DNA of 64,000 nt. Source: Streptococcus sp. 29892 (lineage in GTDB: Bacteria; Bacillota; Bacilli; Lactobacillales; Streptococcaceae). The position numbers and the translations under genes were made by a program. This document shows positions 17,906 through 27,509 of this stretch, piece by piece. The DNA lies in assembly GCF_032594935.1 (NCBI RefSeq), contig NZ_CP118734.1, forward strand, positions 524,001 to 588,000, read 5' to 3'. The number at the start of each line of letters is the position of its first letter. The first letter of the stretch is position 1. Below the pieces are notes generated by a model. It was not told where the DNA came from. It saw nothing but the letters and a program-made list of their open reading frames with translations, and made no database searches.

Positions 17906-18051
17906 GAGTTAAAATCAATTTGCAGTGTTCAGAATGTGGGAGTAAGAACTATCTGACCAGTAAGAATGCCAAGACCCATCCAGATAAGATTGAGGTTTTG
18001 AAATACTGTCCAAAAGAGAGAAAAGTAACCCTTCACCTTGAAACCAAATAG
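17902..18051 (+). CDS. rpmG: 50S ribosomal protein L33
   Basis: A 49-codon gene starting with GTG, overlapping the pmrA stop (GTGA). The product begins [20 protein letters not shown] and ends KVTLHLETK, a clear L33. It has the first zinc pair (CSEC) but only one Cys in the second position (KYCPKERK), so the zinc ribbon is partly degenerate. Confidence 0.9.
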   Translation: MRVKINLQCSECGSKNYLTSKNAKTHPDKIEVLKYCPKERKVTLHLETK

Positions 18052-18057
18052 GTATTG

Positions 18058-18066
18058 TGGTATAAT
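18058..18066 (+). promoter_or_regulatory. Extended -10 promoter of secG
   Basis: TGGTATAAT with TATAAT at 18061-18066, 30 nt before the secG ATG and just after the rpmG stop. Confidence 0.5.
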
Positions 18067-18096
18067 ATGCTAAGTTATTGTAGAAAGTGAAATCAT

Positions 18097-18330
18097 ATGT
18101 ATCAACTATTATTAACCATTCTTTTGATTTTATCTGTTATTTTGATTGCGGTGATTTTTATCCAACCAGCTAAGAACCAATCGAGCAACGTCTTTGATTC
18201 AACGAGCGGAGCCTTGTTTGAGCGTACTAAGGCGCGTGGTTTTGAGGCTGTGATGCAACGTATTACGGCTATTCTGATTTTCCTATGGATGTTGGATGCG
18301 CTAGCACTTGTTATCATTTCAAGTAAATAG
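18097..18330 (+). CDS. secG: Preprotein translocase subunit SecG
   Basis: A 77-residue two-helix membrane protein of the SecYEG translocon. N-terminal helix LLLTILLILSVILIAVIFIQ, central loop with SSNVFDSTSGALFERTKARG, and a second helix fit SecG. Placement between rpmG and rnr is the usual streptococcal order. Confidence 0.9.
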   Translation: MYQLLLTILLILSVILIAVIFIQPAKNQSSNVFDSTSGALFERTKARGFEAVMQRITAILIFLWMLDALALVIISSK

Positions 18331-18337
18331 ATAAATC

Positions 18338-18369
18338 AGACTGGGACTTGTTCTTGGTCTATTTTTTTA
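18338..18369 (+). terminator. Terminator after secG
   Basis: Imperfect stem around AGACtgGGA / TCttGGTCT followed by ATTTTTTT. Confidence 0.45.
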
Positions 18370-18498
18370 GGAGTAGACCGAACTGTTCAAGGATAAGATG
18401 CTAGGAAGGGTTGAAAGTTGGAAATATGGAAATGCAGACATGCAGTTTCTCCGCTTGTCTAACCAATAAAAGAAAAACTGAGCAACATTAAGAGAAAT

Positions 18499-18668
18499 GG
18501 GAGTGGGAAAGAACTCGACCATTCTATAGAAGAGTTCGTCTTCCCACCCCCGCACAGTTGATTAGGTCAGATTTGGAGTGTAAAACACGAACAAATCTAC
18601 CAATCAACCACTGCGCTGAGATGTTGACACTAACTTTGAGGAGCGGTGCTAGGCTTGAGCCCAGCATC
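18499..18668. repeat. Structured intergenic repeat, copy 2 (upstream of rnr)
   Basis: About 170 bp, nearly the same as copy 1 (2558-2729) apart from a few changes, including ACCATTCTATAG for ACCAATCATAG in the first loop. The gap 18331-18683 holds the secG terminator, a degenerate hairpin module (18400-18470, with AGTTGGAAATATGG and GAAATGCAgacaTGCAGTTTC) and this repeat. It ends 15 nt before the rnr ATG. Confidence 0.8.
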
Positions 18669-18683
18669 TTGGTAAACATTAAA

Positions 18684-21053
18684 ATGAAAAACGATATTAT
18701 AAACTATATTAAAGAAGTTGGTCCTGTGACCATGGACCAACTGGCTGATCAGTTTGGAGCCAGTTCTGCCAAGAGTTTTACAGACTTGGTCAAGCTGGTT
18801 TCCAGTATGGAAGGTAGCCGTCAGCTTGTCTTTGACAATGCGGGTCGAATTGCTCTGCCAGCACCCAAAGTGTCCAAAAACAAGGTAACCTTACAGGGTA
18901 TTTTTCGTGCCCACAAGTCTGGTTTTGGCTTTGTGACTATTGATGAAGAGGAAGATGATCTCTTTGTCAGCCGTGATGATGTCAACTTCGCTATCGAGGG
19001 CGACCGAGTAGAAGTAGCCATTAAGAAAGTGGCGGACAGACTCAAGGGGACGGCTGCGGAAGCGGAAGTCATTGATATTTTGGAACATAGCCTGAAAACA
19101 GCGGTGGGCTTGATTGTTTTTGACGAAGACAGACCTGAGTATGCAGGCTACATCAAGTCTAAAAACCAGAAAATCGCTCAGAAGATTTATATCAAGAAGT
19201 CACCTCTGGTATTGACAGGAACGGAAATCCTAAAAGTCGATATCGAAGCCTATCCTAACAAGAAACGGGACCACTTTATTGCGACCATTCGGGACGTGGT
19301 GGGGCACAAGGACGATGTGGGGATTGATGTCTTGGAAGTTTTGGAATCCATGGACATTGTGTCGGAATTCCCTGATGAAGTTTTGGCGGAGGCTAATCGA
19401 GTACCAGAAAGTCCGTCTGAACAGGACTTTGCAGGACGCTTGGACCTGCGGGATGAAATTATCTTCACCATAGACGGTGCGGATGCTAAGGACTTGGACG
19501 ATGCGGTCCATATCAAGCAACTCAAGAACGGTAATCTGGAGCTGGGTGTCCATATCGCCGATGTCAGCTACTATGTGACGGAAGGCTCAGCCTTGGACCA
19601 GGAAGCTGTAAAGCGTGGAACCTCTGTCTATGTGACCGACCGTGTGGTGCCAATGTTGCCAGAACGCCTGTCAAACGGCATTTGTTCCCTTAATCCGAAT
19701 GTGGATCGCCTGACCCAGTCGGCTATTATGGAAATTGACCGCAAGGGCAAGGTGGTCAAGCACTGGATTGGCCAAACGGTTATCAAAACCACCTTCCGCA
19801 TGACCTATTCCGATGTCAATGACATGATTGCAGGCAATCAGGAAAAGCTGGACAAATACAAGGCAATCGTGCCAAGTGTTGAGCTCATGGTCAAACTCCA
19901 TGAAACCCTAGAAGCTATGCGCTACAAACGTGGTGCCCTCAACTTTGATACAGCTGAAGCCAAAATCATCGTCAACAAGGATGGTCTGCCAGTCGATATT
20001 CAACTGCGCCAGCGGGGCATTGCCGAGCGGATGATTGAGTCCTTCATGTTGGCAGCCAATGAGTGCGTTGCTGAGCATTTTGCCAAGCTGGACCTGCCTT
20101 TCATCTATCGGATCCATGAGGAGCCCAAGTCGGACAAGCTGCAGAAGTTCATCGACTATGCGACCAGCTTTGGTCTGACGGTATATGGAACGGCCAGCTC
20201 GATCAGCCAGGACGCCCTTCAGGACCTCATGGAGCGGGTCAAGGATGAACCATATGCGGATGTCCTCAACATGATGTTGCTCCGTTCCATGCAGCAGGCA
20301 CGCTACTCGGAGCATAACCACGGCCACTACGGTCTGGGTGCCGAGTTCTACACCCACTTCACCAGTCCGATCCGCCGTTATCCCGATCTGCTGGTTCACC
20401 GCATGGTGCGGGAATATGGTCACAATCCTGCGGAAAAAGCAGAGCATTTTGAGCAGGTTATTCCTGAGCTTGCCAAGTCTTCGTCCAGTTTAGAACGCCG
20501 TGCCATTGAGGCAGAGCGGGAAGTCGAAGCCATGAAGAAGGCAGAGTACATGCAAGAATTTGTTGGGCAAGAGTTTGATGGTGTGGTGTCTAGCGTGGTC
20601 AAGTTTGGTCTTTTTGTCGAGTTACCAAACACGGTTGAAGGTCTGATTCATATCACCAACCTCAACGAATACTACCAGTTCCACGAACGAACTCTGACCT
20701 TGCAGGGTGAGAAATCAGGTCGGGTCTTCCGTGTCGGTCAGCCAATCCGTATCAAATTAACGCGGGCAGACAAGATGACAGGGGAAATTGATTTTGCCCA
20801 CGTGCCGTCCGAGCTGGATATTGTGGAAAAAGCTCTGAAAGCCAAACGGAGAACGGCCAGTCACTCCAACCGTGACCGTGATGATCGGTCAGGGCGAGGA
20901 CGGGGCAAGCACCACAAACAAGAAGCCGCTGGTCGCGACAGCAAACATCACAAGTCTGGAAAAGACCACAAGTCAAAAAGTGGGAAAAAAGACAAGAAAA
21001 AGAAACCATTTTACAAAGAAGTGGCTAAAAAGAACAAGAAGAAAAGGAGATAG
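18684..21053 (+). CDS. rnr: Ribonuclease R
   Basis: A 789-residue 3'-5' exoribonuclease. N-terminal helix-turn-helix, cold-shock OB domains ([17 protein letters not shown]), RNB domain with catalytic aspartates in [12 protein letters not shown] (~265-276), S1 domain near [15 protein letters not shown], and a Lys-rich tail. The frame runs upstream through the repeat to 18558, but the family-like N-terminus [13 protein letters not shown] starts at 18684. No strong Shine-Dalgarno lies before that ATG, so the repeat may have reshaped the leader. smpB follows directly; RNase R and SmpB cooperate in trans-translation. Confidence 0.93.
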   Translation: MKNDIINYIKEVGPVTMDQLADQFGASSAKSFTDLVKLVSSMEGSRQLVFDNAGRIALPAPKVSKNKVTLQGIFRAHKSGFGFVTIDEEEDDLFVSRDDVNFAIEGDRVEVAIKKVADRLKGTAAEAEVIDILEHSLKTAVGLIVFDEDRPEYAGYIKSKNQKIAQKIYIKKSPLVLTGTEILKVDIEAYPNKKRDHFIATIRDVVGHKDDVGIDVLEVLESMDIVSEFPDEVLAEANRVPESPSEQDFAGRLDLRDEIIFTIDGADAKDLDDAVHIKQLKNGNLELGVHIADVSYYVTEGSALDQEAVKRGTSVYVTDRVVPMLPERLSNGICSLNPNVDRLTQSAIMEIDRKGKVVKHWIGQTVIKTTFRMTYSDVNDMIAGNQEKLDKYKAIVPSVELMVKLHETLEAMRYKRGALNFDTAEAKIIVNKDGLPVDIQLRQRGIAERMIESFMLAANECVAEHFAKLDLPFIYRIHEEPKSDKLQKFIDYATSFGLTVYGTASSISQDALQDLMERVKDEPYADVLNMMLLRSMQQARYSEHNHGHYGLGAEFYTHFTSPIRRYPDLLVHRMVREYGHNPAEKAEHFEQVIPELAKSSSSLERRAIEAEREVEAMKKAEYMQEFVGQEFDGVVSSVVKFGLFVELPNTVEGLIHITNLNEYYQFHERTLTLQGEKSGRVFRVGQPIRIKLTRADKMTGEIDFAHVPSELDIVEKALKAKRRTASHSNRDRDDRSGRGRGKHHKQEAAGRDSKHHKSGKDHKSKSGKKDKKKKPFYKEVAKKNKKKRR

Positions 21054-21055
21054 GC

Positions 21056-21523
21056 ATGGCCAAGGGTGAGGGCAATGTGATTGCACAGAATAAAAAAGCC
21101 CGCCACGACTATACCATTGTCGATACAGTGGAGGCGGGGATGGTCCTGACGGGGACGGAGATTAAGTCTATTCGTGCGGGGCGGATTAACCTCAAGGACG
21201 GCTTTGCCCAGATTAAGCAGGGCGAGGCTTGGCTGGTCAATGTCCATATCGCTCCCTATGATGAGGGCAATATCTGGAACCAGGAGCCAACACGGACCCG
21301 CAAGCTCCTCTTGCGGAAGAAGCAGATTGAGTCCTTGGGCAATGAGGTCAAGGGAACAGGGATGACCCTGGTGCCCCTCAAGGTCTATATCAAGGACGGC
21401 TTTGCCAAGGTCTTGATTGGGCTTGCCAAAGGGAAGCACGACTACGACAAGCGAGAGTCCATCAAACGCCGTGAGCAAGACCGTGATATCAAACGGACCA
21501 TGAAGGCTATCAATAGTCGGTAG
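21056..21523 (+). CDS. smpB: SsrA-binding protein SmpB
   Basis: A 155-residue tmRNA-binding protein needed for trans-translation. Starts [38 protein letters not shown] and the basic C-terminal tail ending KAINSR are typical. It starts 2 nt after the rnr stop, with AGGAGATAGGC as ribosome-binding region inside rnr. tmRNA itself is not in the window. Confidence 0.95.
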   Translation: MAKGEGNVIAQNKKARHDYTIVDTVEAGMVLTGTEIKSIRAGRINLKDGFAQIKQGEAWLVNVHIAPYDEGNIWNQEPTRTRKLLLRKKQIESLGNEVKGTGMTLVPLKVYIKDGFAKVLIGLAKGKHDYDKRESIKRREQDRDIKRTMKAINSR

Positions 21524-21547
21524 ACTGGGAGGAATCCTGGTCTTTTA
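21522..21547 (+). terminator. Weak terminator after smpB
   Basis: Stem GACtgGGA / TCCtgGTC followed by TTTTATTG, directly after the stop codon. Confidence 0.4.
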
Positions 21548-21603
21548 TTGCTTGCAAACTTCATGAAGTTTTTCTACAATATTAGCATGGAAAAGGAGAG
21601 ATA

Positions 21604-22461
21604 ATGACTGTTTTAGTTCCTTACAAACGCATGCCCGTTTGGAATCAGGATACGGTTCCCCAGCATTTTTTGACCAAGCACAATACCAAGGTGGGTACCT
21701 GGGCCAAAATCAAGGTTTTGAAGGGGAAGCTCAAATTTGAGCCGATTTCAGATGATAATGAGATCTTAGGAGAATATGTCTATGGTCCGACAGATGATGT
21801 TCCCTTTGTTGAGCCACAGGCTTGGCATCGGGTGACCTTGTTGACAGAGGATACGGAATTTTTCTTGGAATTTTTCTGTCAACCAGAGGATTATTTTGCT
21901 AAAAAGTACGACTATACGCGGACGCATTCGGAGGTCTTGGAGGCCTTGAATACTATCAAACCTTGTAAGGTCTTGGACTTGGGATGCGGTCATGGTAGGA
22001 ACAGTCTTTACTTGGCTCAGCAGGGTTTTGAGGTGACGGCAGTTGATAAGCATGTGCCGAGCATTCAGACACTCTTGCAGGTCAAGGAAGTGGAGGACTT
22101 GGACTTACAGGCTGGGACCTATGATATTAACTCAGCCAGTTTGGAGCAGGACTACGACTGGATTATCTCAACAGTGGTTTTCATGTTTTTGGAGCGTGAC
22201 CGTGTACCCGCCATTATCCAAAATATGCAGGAACGAACAAGACCGGGTGGTTACAACTTGATTGTAGCAGCCATGGATACGGAAGATGCCCCTTGTCCTA
22301 TGAATTTCTCCTTTACTTTCGGCGAAGGTGAGTTGAAGGAATACTATCGTGACTGGGAACTGGTCAAATACAATGAAGACTTTGGTCAACTCCATAAGCG
22401 GGATGAGAATGGCAATTTCCTCAAGATGCGGTTTGCGACGATGTTGGCAAGAAAGAAGTAG
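21604..22461 (+). CDS. tehB: TehB-type SAM-dependent methyltransferase with N-terminal cupin domain
   Basis: A 285-residue two-domain protein. The first ~90 residues form a DUF1971/TehB-N beta domain ([17 protein letters not shown]). Residues ~105-285 are a class I methyltransferase with SAM motif [15 protein letters not shown]. TehB proteins methylate tellurite and related anions; the physiological substrate is unsettled. The fused form is normal for streptococci. AAAAGGAGAGATA precedes the ATG. Confidence 0.87.
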   Translation: MTVLVPYKRMPVWNQDTVPQHFLTKHNTKVGTWAKIKVLKGKLKFEPISDDNEILGEYVYGPTDDVPFVEPQAWHRVTLLTEDTEFFLEFFCQPEDYFAKKYDYTRTHSEVLEALNTIKPCKVLDLGCGHGRNSLYLAQQGFEVTAVDKHVPSIQTLLQVKEVEDLDLQAGTYDINSASLEQDYDWIISTVVFMFLERDRVPAIIQNMQERTRPGGYNLIVAAMDTEDAPCPMNFSFTFGEGELKEYYRDWELVKYNEDFGQLHKRDENGNFLKMRFATMLARKK

Positions 22462-22480
22462 AGGGCAACCTCTCTTTTTT
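22460..22480 (+). terminator. Terminator after tehB
   Basis: AGAGG-gcaa-CCTCT hairpin with CTTTTTT tail, overlapping the tehB stop codon. Confidence 0.65.
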
Positions 22481-22493
22481 CAAAACAAATTTG

Positions 22494-22537
22494 TTTACAA
22501 ATGTAGTCAAGTTTTGTATAATTTGATTACAAACGTA
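22494..22537 (+). promoter_or_regulatory. copA promoter with two CopY-type cop boxes
   Basis: -35 TTTACA (22494-22499), 17-nt spacer, -10 TATAAT (22517-22522). Two operator-like copies, TACAAATGTA (22496-22505) and TACAAACGTA (22528-22537), fit the cop box TACAnnTGTA. The second has one deviation (CGTA). One overlaps -35, the other lies just after -10, which is classic CopY repression relieved by copper. Confidence 0.8.
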
Positions 22538-22555
22538 GTCAAAAGGAGTGTTATC

Positions 22556-25009
22556 ATGCAAAAAGAAAGTATTAGTGTATCAGGCATGACCTGTGCTTCC
22601 TGTGCCATGACAGTAGAAAAAGCTGTCGGGAAATTGACAGGAGTAGAGGAAGTCAGCGTCAATTTGGCAACTGAAAAATTGAGTGTCAGTTTTGATGAAA
22701 ATGTCTTAAGCCTGAGCGACATTGGTCAAGCAGTTGAAAAGGCGGGTTATGGTTTGGTTCGCAACCTTATTACCGAAACCTATGCTATCGAGGGCATGAC
22801 CTGTGCATCTTGTGCCATGACAGTTGAAAAAGCTCTGGGGAAACTAGAGGGAGTGGAAGAAATCAGTGTCAATTTGGCAACGGAAAAGGCGACACTCCGC
22901 TACAATCGTGACCTGCAAAATCCAACCAGTCTAGAAAAGGCGGTTGAAGAAGCTGGTTATCAGCTTATTCGACCAGATGAAGTGGAAGAGATGGTGGATA
23001 AGGGACCAAGCAGGGAAGAAAATCTATGGGACCGCTTTGTCTGGTCAGCTGTTTTCACCCTTCCCTTGCTTTATATTGCCATGGGACCCATGTTGCCTTT
23101 TGGTGGTCTGCCTTTGCCAGCTTTGCTCCATCAACCGCTCGTTTTTGCGGTCAGTCAAATCCTCTTGCTCATCCCTATCCTTTATATCGGACGCAGTTTT
23201 TTCACAAAAGGCTTTAAAACCCTTTTGCAAGGTCATCCGAATATGGACTCACTCATCGCCGTTGGAACAGGTGCTGCCTTGGTTCAAGGTCTTTTGATGG
23301 TTGCTTTTCTTCTGATGGGGAAAGAAGTAGCCATGCACGGTCACCATCCTGAACTCTATTTTGAATCAGCTGCTGTTATTTTAACCCTGATTACCCTGGG
23401 GAAATATTTTGAAGCTAGGTCTAAAGGTCAAACTTCTGAGGCCATTAAGAAGCTGATGAATTTGGCTCCCAAGACTGCCCAAGTGCTAAGAGATGGACAA
23501 GAAATCCAAGTGCCTTTGGAAGAGGTGGTTGTGGGGGACTTCCTTATTGTCCGCCCTGGTGAAAAAATTGCGGTGGATGGGGTTGTGGTTCAGGGACAAT
23601 CGACTGTCGATGAGTCCATGTTGACGGGTGAGAGCCTGCCAGTTCAGAAGATGGAAGGTGATAGCATCTTTGGTGGAACCTTAAACCAGCAAGGGGCTAT
23701 CACTATGCAAGCTACCAAGGTCGGTCGTGATACGACTCTGGCTCAGATTATTCGCTTGGTAGAAGAGGCACAGGGCTCTAAGGCTCCCATAGCCAAATTG
23801 GCTGACCAAGTATCTGCCGTCTTTGTGCCCATTGTCATGGGTCTTGCTGTCCTCTCAGGACTGGCTTGGTTGCTCTTAGGGCAACATTCCTGGATTTTCT
23901 CTCTGTCCATTACCATCTCGGTCTTGGTCATCGCCTGCCCTTGTGCTCTGGGCCTAGCAACTCCGACGGCCATCATGGTCGGGACTGGAAAAGGGGCAGA
24001 AAACGGTCTTCTGTTCAAGTCTGGTCAAGCTATTGAGACCCTACAAGGTGTGAATACCATTGTCTTCGACAAGACGGGGACCATTACTGAGGGCAAGCCT
24101 CAGGTGACAGACATTCATCTCTTGTCTACGAAAAATCGTGAGCAGGTTCTCCAGCTGGCCGCAAGTGGCGAGCAATTTTCTGAGCATCCCTTGGCTCAAG
24201 CCCTTCTGCAAGCTGCTCAGACAGAAAAGATTGAACTCTTGCCCGCCACCGATTTTCAGGCGCTTTCAGGTCGTGGTCTTTCGGTGACAATAGCAGAGCA
24301 GACCATCTATCTGGGAAATGAACGGTTGATGCGGGAACAGGGAATTGATGTTTCCCAAGGACCTGCAGTTGCGGAGGCATTTGCCCATCAAGCCAAGACG
24401 CCTGTTTTCCTAGCAACCCAGCAAGAATTACTAGCAGTCATTGCCATTGCTGATAAAGTAAAAGAGACCAGCCGTCAGGCTGTCCAGGCTCTGCAAGCTA
24501 TGGGATTAGAAGTGGTCATGCTGACAGGAGACAATGAAAAAACTGCCCAGGCCATTGCCAAGGAAGTCGGCATTGAGCAGGTGGTCAGTCAGGTCCTGCC
24601 AGATGACAAGGCCAACCAAGTCAAGCTCTTACAAGAAGAGGGCAAAACAGTCGCTATGGTGGGGGATGGCATCAACGATGCCCCAGCCCTTGCTCAAGCC
24701 CATGTGGGTCTGGCCATTGGTTCAGGGACAGATATTGCTATCGAGTCTGCCGATATTGTTCTCATGCATAGTGACATCTTGGATGTGGTCAAGGCTGTCA
24801 AACTCAGCCAGGCAACCATGCGGACCATCAAACAAAATCTCTTCTGGGCCTTTGCTTATAATGTGATTGGCATTCCAATCGCCATGGGGCTCTTACATGT
24901 ATTTGGTGGACCTCTGCTCAATCCTATGTTTGCAGGTGCAGCCATGGCCCTCAGCTCAGTGTCAGTCGTCTTGAACGCTCTGCGATTGAAAAGGGTGAAC
25001 ATAAACTAA
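22556..25009 (+). CDS. copA: Copper-translocating P1B-type ATPase
   Basis: An 817-residue Cu(I) exporter. Two N-terminal heavy-metal domains each carry GMTCASC (Cys13/Cys16 in the first, the second near 80-86). The transmembrane metal site is CPC in IACPCALG; the phosphorylation motif is DKTGT, and GDGINDAP marks the hinge. The ATG at 22556 follows AAAAGGAG; the frame upstream of it is a shadow over tehB. No copY or copZ is adjacent, unlike the usual copYAZ operon. Confidence 0.93.
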   Translation: MQKESISVSGMTCASCAMTVEKAVGKLTGVEEVSVNLATEKLSVSFDENVLSLSDIGQAVEKAGYGLVRNLITETYAIEGMTCASCAMTVEKALGKLEGVEEISVNLATEKATLRYNRDLQNPTSLEKAVEEAGYQLIRPDEVEEMVDKGPSREENLWDRFVWSAVFTLPLLYIAMGPMLPFGGLPLPALLHQPLVFAVSQILLLIPILYIGRSFFTKGFKTLLQGHPNMDSLIAVGTGAALVQGLLMVAFLLMGKEVAMHGHHPELYFESAAVILTLITLGKYFEARSKGQTSEAIKKLMNLAPKTAQVLRDGQEIQVPLEEVVVGDFLIVRPGEKIAVDGVVVQGQSTVDESMLTGESLPVQKMEGDSIFGGTLNQQGAITMQATKVGRDTTLAQIIRLVEEAQGSKAPIAKLADQVSAVFVPIVMGLAVLSGLAWLLLGQHSWIFSLSITISVLVIACPCALGLATPTAIMVGTGKGAENGLLFKSGQAIETLQGVNTIVFDKTGTITEGKPQVTDIHLLSTKNREQVLQLAASGEQFSEHPLAQALLQAAQTEKIELLPATDFQALSGRGLSVTIAEQTIYLGNERLMREQGIDVSQGPAVAEAFAHQAKTPVFLATQQELLAVIAIADKVKETSRQAVQALQAMGLEVVMLTGDNEKTAQAIAKEVGIEQVVSQVLPDDKANQVKLLQEEGKTVAMVGDGINDAPALAQAHVGLAIGSGTDIAIESADIVLMHSDILDVVKAVKLSQATMRTIKQNLFWAFAYNVIGIPIAMGLLHVFGGPLLNPMFAGAAMALSSVSVVLNALRLKRVNIN

Positions 25010-25038
25010 AATACCAGTCAAAAAACTGGTATTTTTTT
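25008..25038 (+). terminator. Terminator after copA
   Basis: AAAATACCAGT / ACTGGTATTTT stem with a TTTTTTT tail. Confidence 0.75.
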
Positions 25039-25064
25039 ACATAAACGCTTACAATAGATATATT
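25036..25064 (+). promoter_or_regulatory. tpx promoter with cre-like site
   Basis: -35 TTTACA (25036-25041), 17-nt spacer, -10 TATATT (25059-25064). The spacer holds CATAAACGCTTACA (25040-25053), a near-cre whose first two bases deviate. CcpA binding here would repress. Confidence 0.4.
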
Positions 25065-25083
25065 AAGTGCAAGGGAGATAGAT

Positions 25084-25569
25084 ATGACAACCTTTATTGG
25101 AAAACCGGTGACCTTGGTAGGTCCGCAGTTGCGAGTAGGAGATACGGCTCCTGACTTTGTCCTTATGGCCAATGACTTGAGTTTGAAAAGTCTGAAAGAC
25201 TTTGGCAAGCAGACCAAGGTCATCAGTGTTGTGCCTTCTATTGATACAGGGATTTGCGATACCCAAACTCGTCGCTTCAATCAGGAGTTGGCTGACCGTG
25301 ACAATACGGTTGTCATCACTGTATCAGCTGACCTGCCATTTGCCCAAAAACGCTGGTGTGGTGCTGCTGGCTTGGAAGATGCCGTCACCTTGTCTGATTA
25401 CTATGACCATGCCTTTGGAAAATCCTACGGTGTGCTCATGCGAGAGTGGAATTTGCTGGCGCGTGCGGTCTTTGTCCTTAATGCCGACAATGAAATCACC
25501 TATGTAGAATACCTGGACAATGTCAACGAACATCCAGACTATGATGCGGCTTTGGAGGCTGTCAAATAA
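25084..25569 (+). CDS. tpx: Thiol peroxidase (2-Cys peroxiredoxin, Tpx)
   Basis: A 161-residue peroxiredoxin reducing H2O2 and alkyl hydroperoxides via thioredoxin. Peroxidatic Cys58 lies in [15 protein letters not shown] and resolving Cys92 in [17 protein letters not shown] opens the thioredoxin fold. Full length. AAGGGAG precedes the ATG. Adjacent to copA but separately promoted. Confidence 0.93.
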   Translation: MTTFIGKPVTLVGPQLRVGDTAPDFVLMANDLSLKSLKDFGKQTKVISVVPSIDTGICDTQTRRFNQELADRDNTVVITVSADLPFAQKRWCGAAGLEDAVTLSDYYDHAFGKSYGVLMREWNLLARAVFVLNADNEITYVEYLDNVNEHPDYDAALEAVK

Positions 25570-25576
25570 AAGAATA

Positions 25577-25607
25577 TAACGATGTCTGAACAGGCATCGT
25601 TTTTTTG
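25577..25607 (+). terminator. Terminator after tpx
   Basis: AACGATG / GCATCGTT stem with a seven-T tail. Confidence 0.7.
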
Positions 25608-25617
25608 CCAGCAAAAG

Positions 25618-25793
25618 GGAGTGGGACAAAAATCGGTAACCCACAGGGTTCGATTTTGTAGTCCTACCCCCGCACAGTTGAGTAGGGCTGTAAAAGCTGA
25701 TAAAATCAGCTAATTAGAGCCCACTCAACCACTGCGTCAAGTTTAACTATTGAAAAAAACGAAGGAGACCAGGACTTTTGTCCCAGCCTCAAC
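25618..25793. repeat. Structured intergenic repeat, copy 3 (divergent)
   Basis: Same order of blocks as copies 1 and 2: GGGAGTGGGA start, CCCCCGCACAGTTGA centre, CAACCACTGCG, and terminal CCCAGCCTC. The hairpin arms differ in sequence but remain paired: AAAATCG/CGATTTT in arm 1, GAGTAGGGCT/AGAGCCCACTC in arm 2, GGAC-tttt-GTCC in arm 3. It lies between the convergent tpx and membrane-protein genes. Confidence 0.75.
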
Positions 25794-25797
25794 ACGT

Positions 25798-26523
25798 TTA
25801 CTGACGCTCGATGGTCAAGCTGATTTTGACGATCGGTTTTCCTGGCGTCCGCTTAGTCCACCAGTCTTTTATGTGGAAATAGCTGAGCAGGGCAAGTAGG
25901 ATTGGATAGGCAGTTGACCAGACACTGATAAGCGAGTGGAGTTTTGATACCTGGATCACCAGTGTTTCCTTGCTTGCTAGCAAGAGGCTATTGTCACGAA
26001 TGTAGTCTTGAATGCTGTCAAACAAGGCTTGCACATCACCGATTTTAGTCAGAGGAGTTTCAGCTATCAGAGCCTGCATGTCTGCCCCAATCGTCTGAAA
26101 ATCCAGTTCTTGCAGGGCTTGGATATTTCTCCATAAGTCCAGACCAGTTGAAAGGCTAGTCACCAAACCAAAGACAATCAAGCCGATTGATCCCCAGAAC
26201 AAGAGGCGGTAACCCCAAAGGATGAACTGGTTGGCCTTGGATTCCAGTTTTTTGAAGGTCTTGATGAGCTTACCAGTCAAGATGTAAAAGAGTACGCATT
26301 CAACCAGACAGATGAGGAACATAACAAGTAGAAGCATTATAGCTCGTCGCACCCAGCCTTCTACCAGCTGGTCTTGGATTAGATTGCTGATGTTTTCTAT
26401 GTCCAGTTGGAAGAGGCCTTGGATTAGCTTGTTAAAAAATGGTACTTGGAAGAAGAAAATCAACCAAGATACTGTCAGATAGATTGCGCTCCAAGCAAAT
26501 GGAGATAGGGATATTTTTTTCAA
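25798..26523 (-). CDS. Membrane protein of unknown function under a cre site
   Basis: A 241-residue protein with about four hydrophobic segments (near residues 10-30, 60-85, 100-125 and 195-215) and a hydrophilic extracytoplasmic-looking loop (~125-190). I do not recognise a family. The start codon at 26523 is preceded by AGGAAGG on the minus strand. A perfect cre lies 20 nt upstream, implying carbon-source control. Its neighbour on the same strand is an ABC transporter operon, about 90 nt upstream, but this gene has its own promoter. Confidence 0.6.
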   Translation of the reverse strand: MKKISLSPFAWSAIYLTVSWLIFFFQVPFFNKLIQGLFQLDIENISNLIQDQLVEGWVRRAIMLLLVMFLICLVECVLFYILTGKLIKTFKKLESKANQFILWGYRLLFWGSIGLIVFGLVTSLSTGLDLWRNIQALQELDFQTIGADMQALIAETPLTKIGDVQALFDSIQDYIRDNSLLLASKETLVIQVSKLHSLISVWSTAYPILLALLSYFHIKDWWTKRTPGKPIVKISLTIERQ

Positions 26524-26543
26524 ATGTTCAAAACCTTCCTAAA

Positions 26544-26557
26544 TGCTAACGTTTGCA
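26544..26557 (-). promoter_or_regulatory. Perfect cre site upstream of the unknown membrane protein
   Basis: On the minus strand TGCAAACGTTAGCA matches the cre consensus at all fixed positions. It follows an extended -10 (TGTTACAAT, complement of 26567-26575), so CcpA bound here would sit just past the transcription start and repress. Confidence 0.65.
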
Positions 26558-26615
26558 CACCAAGGCATTGTAACATATGTTCAGTTTTAAGTCTAGTGAC
26601 TGGTTTGTTTTCAGC

Positions 26616-27497
26616 TTATTTTCGCTTGTATGTTTGTAGGACTTTAGCCGTTGCTAATCGGATAAAGGTCAGATAGAAACCTGTCATTCCAGCCATTACC
26701 AGCAGGAGTTTCTGTAATTGTTCCCTGATAGATATGGTAGATAGAGTATTTGTGCCGACTAGTAGAGGATAGTCTTCTTGGAAGGTAAATTGGAACTGAT
26801 GTGCCAATAGAAGTAGCATGAACAGGATGAGGGCATAGATAGCAACTTGTAGGAGAAGAGCAAGTTGGGTCAGGCTAGTGGCATATTGACCAGGGGATAG
26901 TCCGTTGATAAAGAGGAGACCACGATGTTTGGAAAGGTCAGTCATCAGGAGCCAGGCTAAGAGACAGCAGATGACAAGGGGGATTATATAGTTGCTAGCT
27001 GGCAGAACCTGTAACAAGGTCAGATAGATATCCTTGGGTGCAGTAGGGTAGTGAAAGCTAAGGCTTTGCTCTAGTACTTTTTTATAGACTGTGATACGTT
27101 CTGCCAGTTCGCTGTTTGTAAAATGATTGATATTGTGCCCGTTTGCCTCCCAGTTTTGCATGGTCTGGTAGAGTTCTAACTCCGTTTCCAAGACCTCCTG
27201 ACTTTTTCCTTGGATATGTTCCTTTTCTAAGTAGGTGGTCGCTAGTTCTAAGAGTTTTTTATAATAATCCATACTTTCCTGGTCTAAGGCTTGAGCTTCC
27301 TTATCGTCAGTATACAAGAAGGTTTCAGCTTCTTTTTTGACTTGTATGATACGGGTTCGATCCTCAAAGCGCAGGTTTTCGGCTTCTAGGACATTCCGAT
27401 AGGACAGAGCAAGTGGGATAAGAGCCACAGCGGTCATGAGGGCTAGAAAAAGAGCATTGCGTTTCAGTCGCAGAATGAAAAGAGTTAGGGTGTTCAT
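26616..27497 (-). CDS. ABC transporter permease (ABC-2-like)
   Basis: A 293-residue membrane protein: N-terminal helix, large extracytoplasmic helical domain (about 35-165, rich in Glu and Leu), then four to five helices. This resembles ABC-2-type permease subunits of export or immunity transporters. It is the last gene of a permease-ATPase-permease unit (28373, 27510, 26616). Substrate unknown; Gram-positive units of this shape commonly export peptides or lipids. Confidence 0.65.
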   Translation of the reverse strand: MNTLTLFILRLKRNALFLALMTAVALIPLALSYRNVLEAENLRFEDRTRIIQVKKEAETFLYTDDKEAQALDQESMDYYKKLLELATTYLEKEHIQGKSQEVLETELELYQTMQNWEANGHNINHFTNSELAERITVYKKVLEQSLSFHYPTAPKDIYLTLLQVLPASNYIIPLVICCLLAWLLMTDLSKHRGLLFINGLSPGQYATSLTQLALLLQVAIYALILFMLLLLAHQFQFTFQEDYPLLVGTNTLSTISIREQLQKLLLVMAGMTGFYLTFIRLATAKVLQTYKRK

Positions 27498-27509
27498 AGT
27501 CAGACCTCC

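Noticed and set aside
18558..18683. N-terminal extension of RNase R
   Set aside because: These 42 codons read through the intergenic repeat copy 2; the family-like N-terminus starts at 18684.
20752..21478. Minus-strand ORFs over rnr 3' end and smpB
   Set aside because: They overlap two certain genes antisense and give low-complexity or unrecognisable proteins.
22349..22555. 69-codon upstream extension of CopA
   Set aside because: It overlaps the 3' end of tehB out of frame and crosses the cop-box promoter; ATG 22556 has a good ribosome-binding site.
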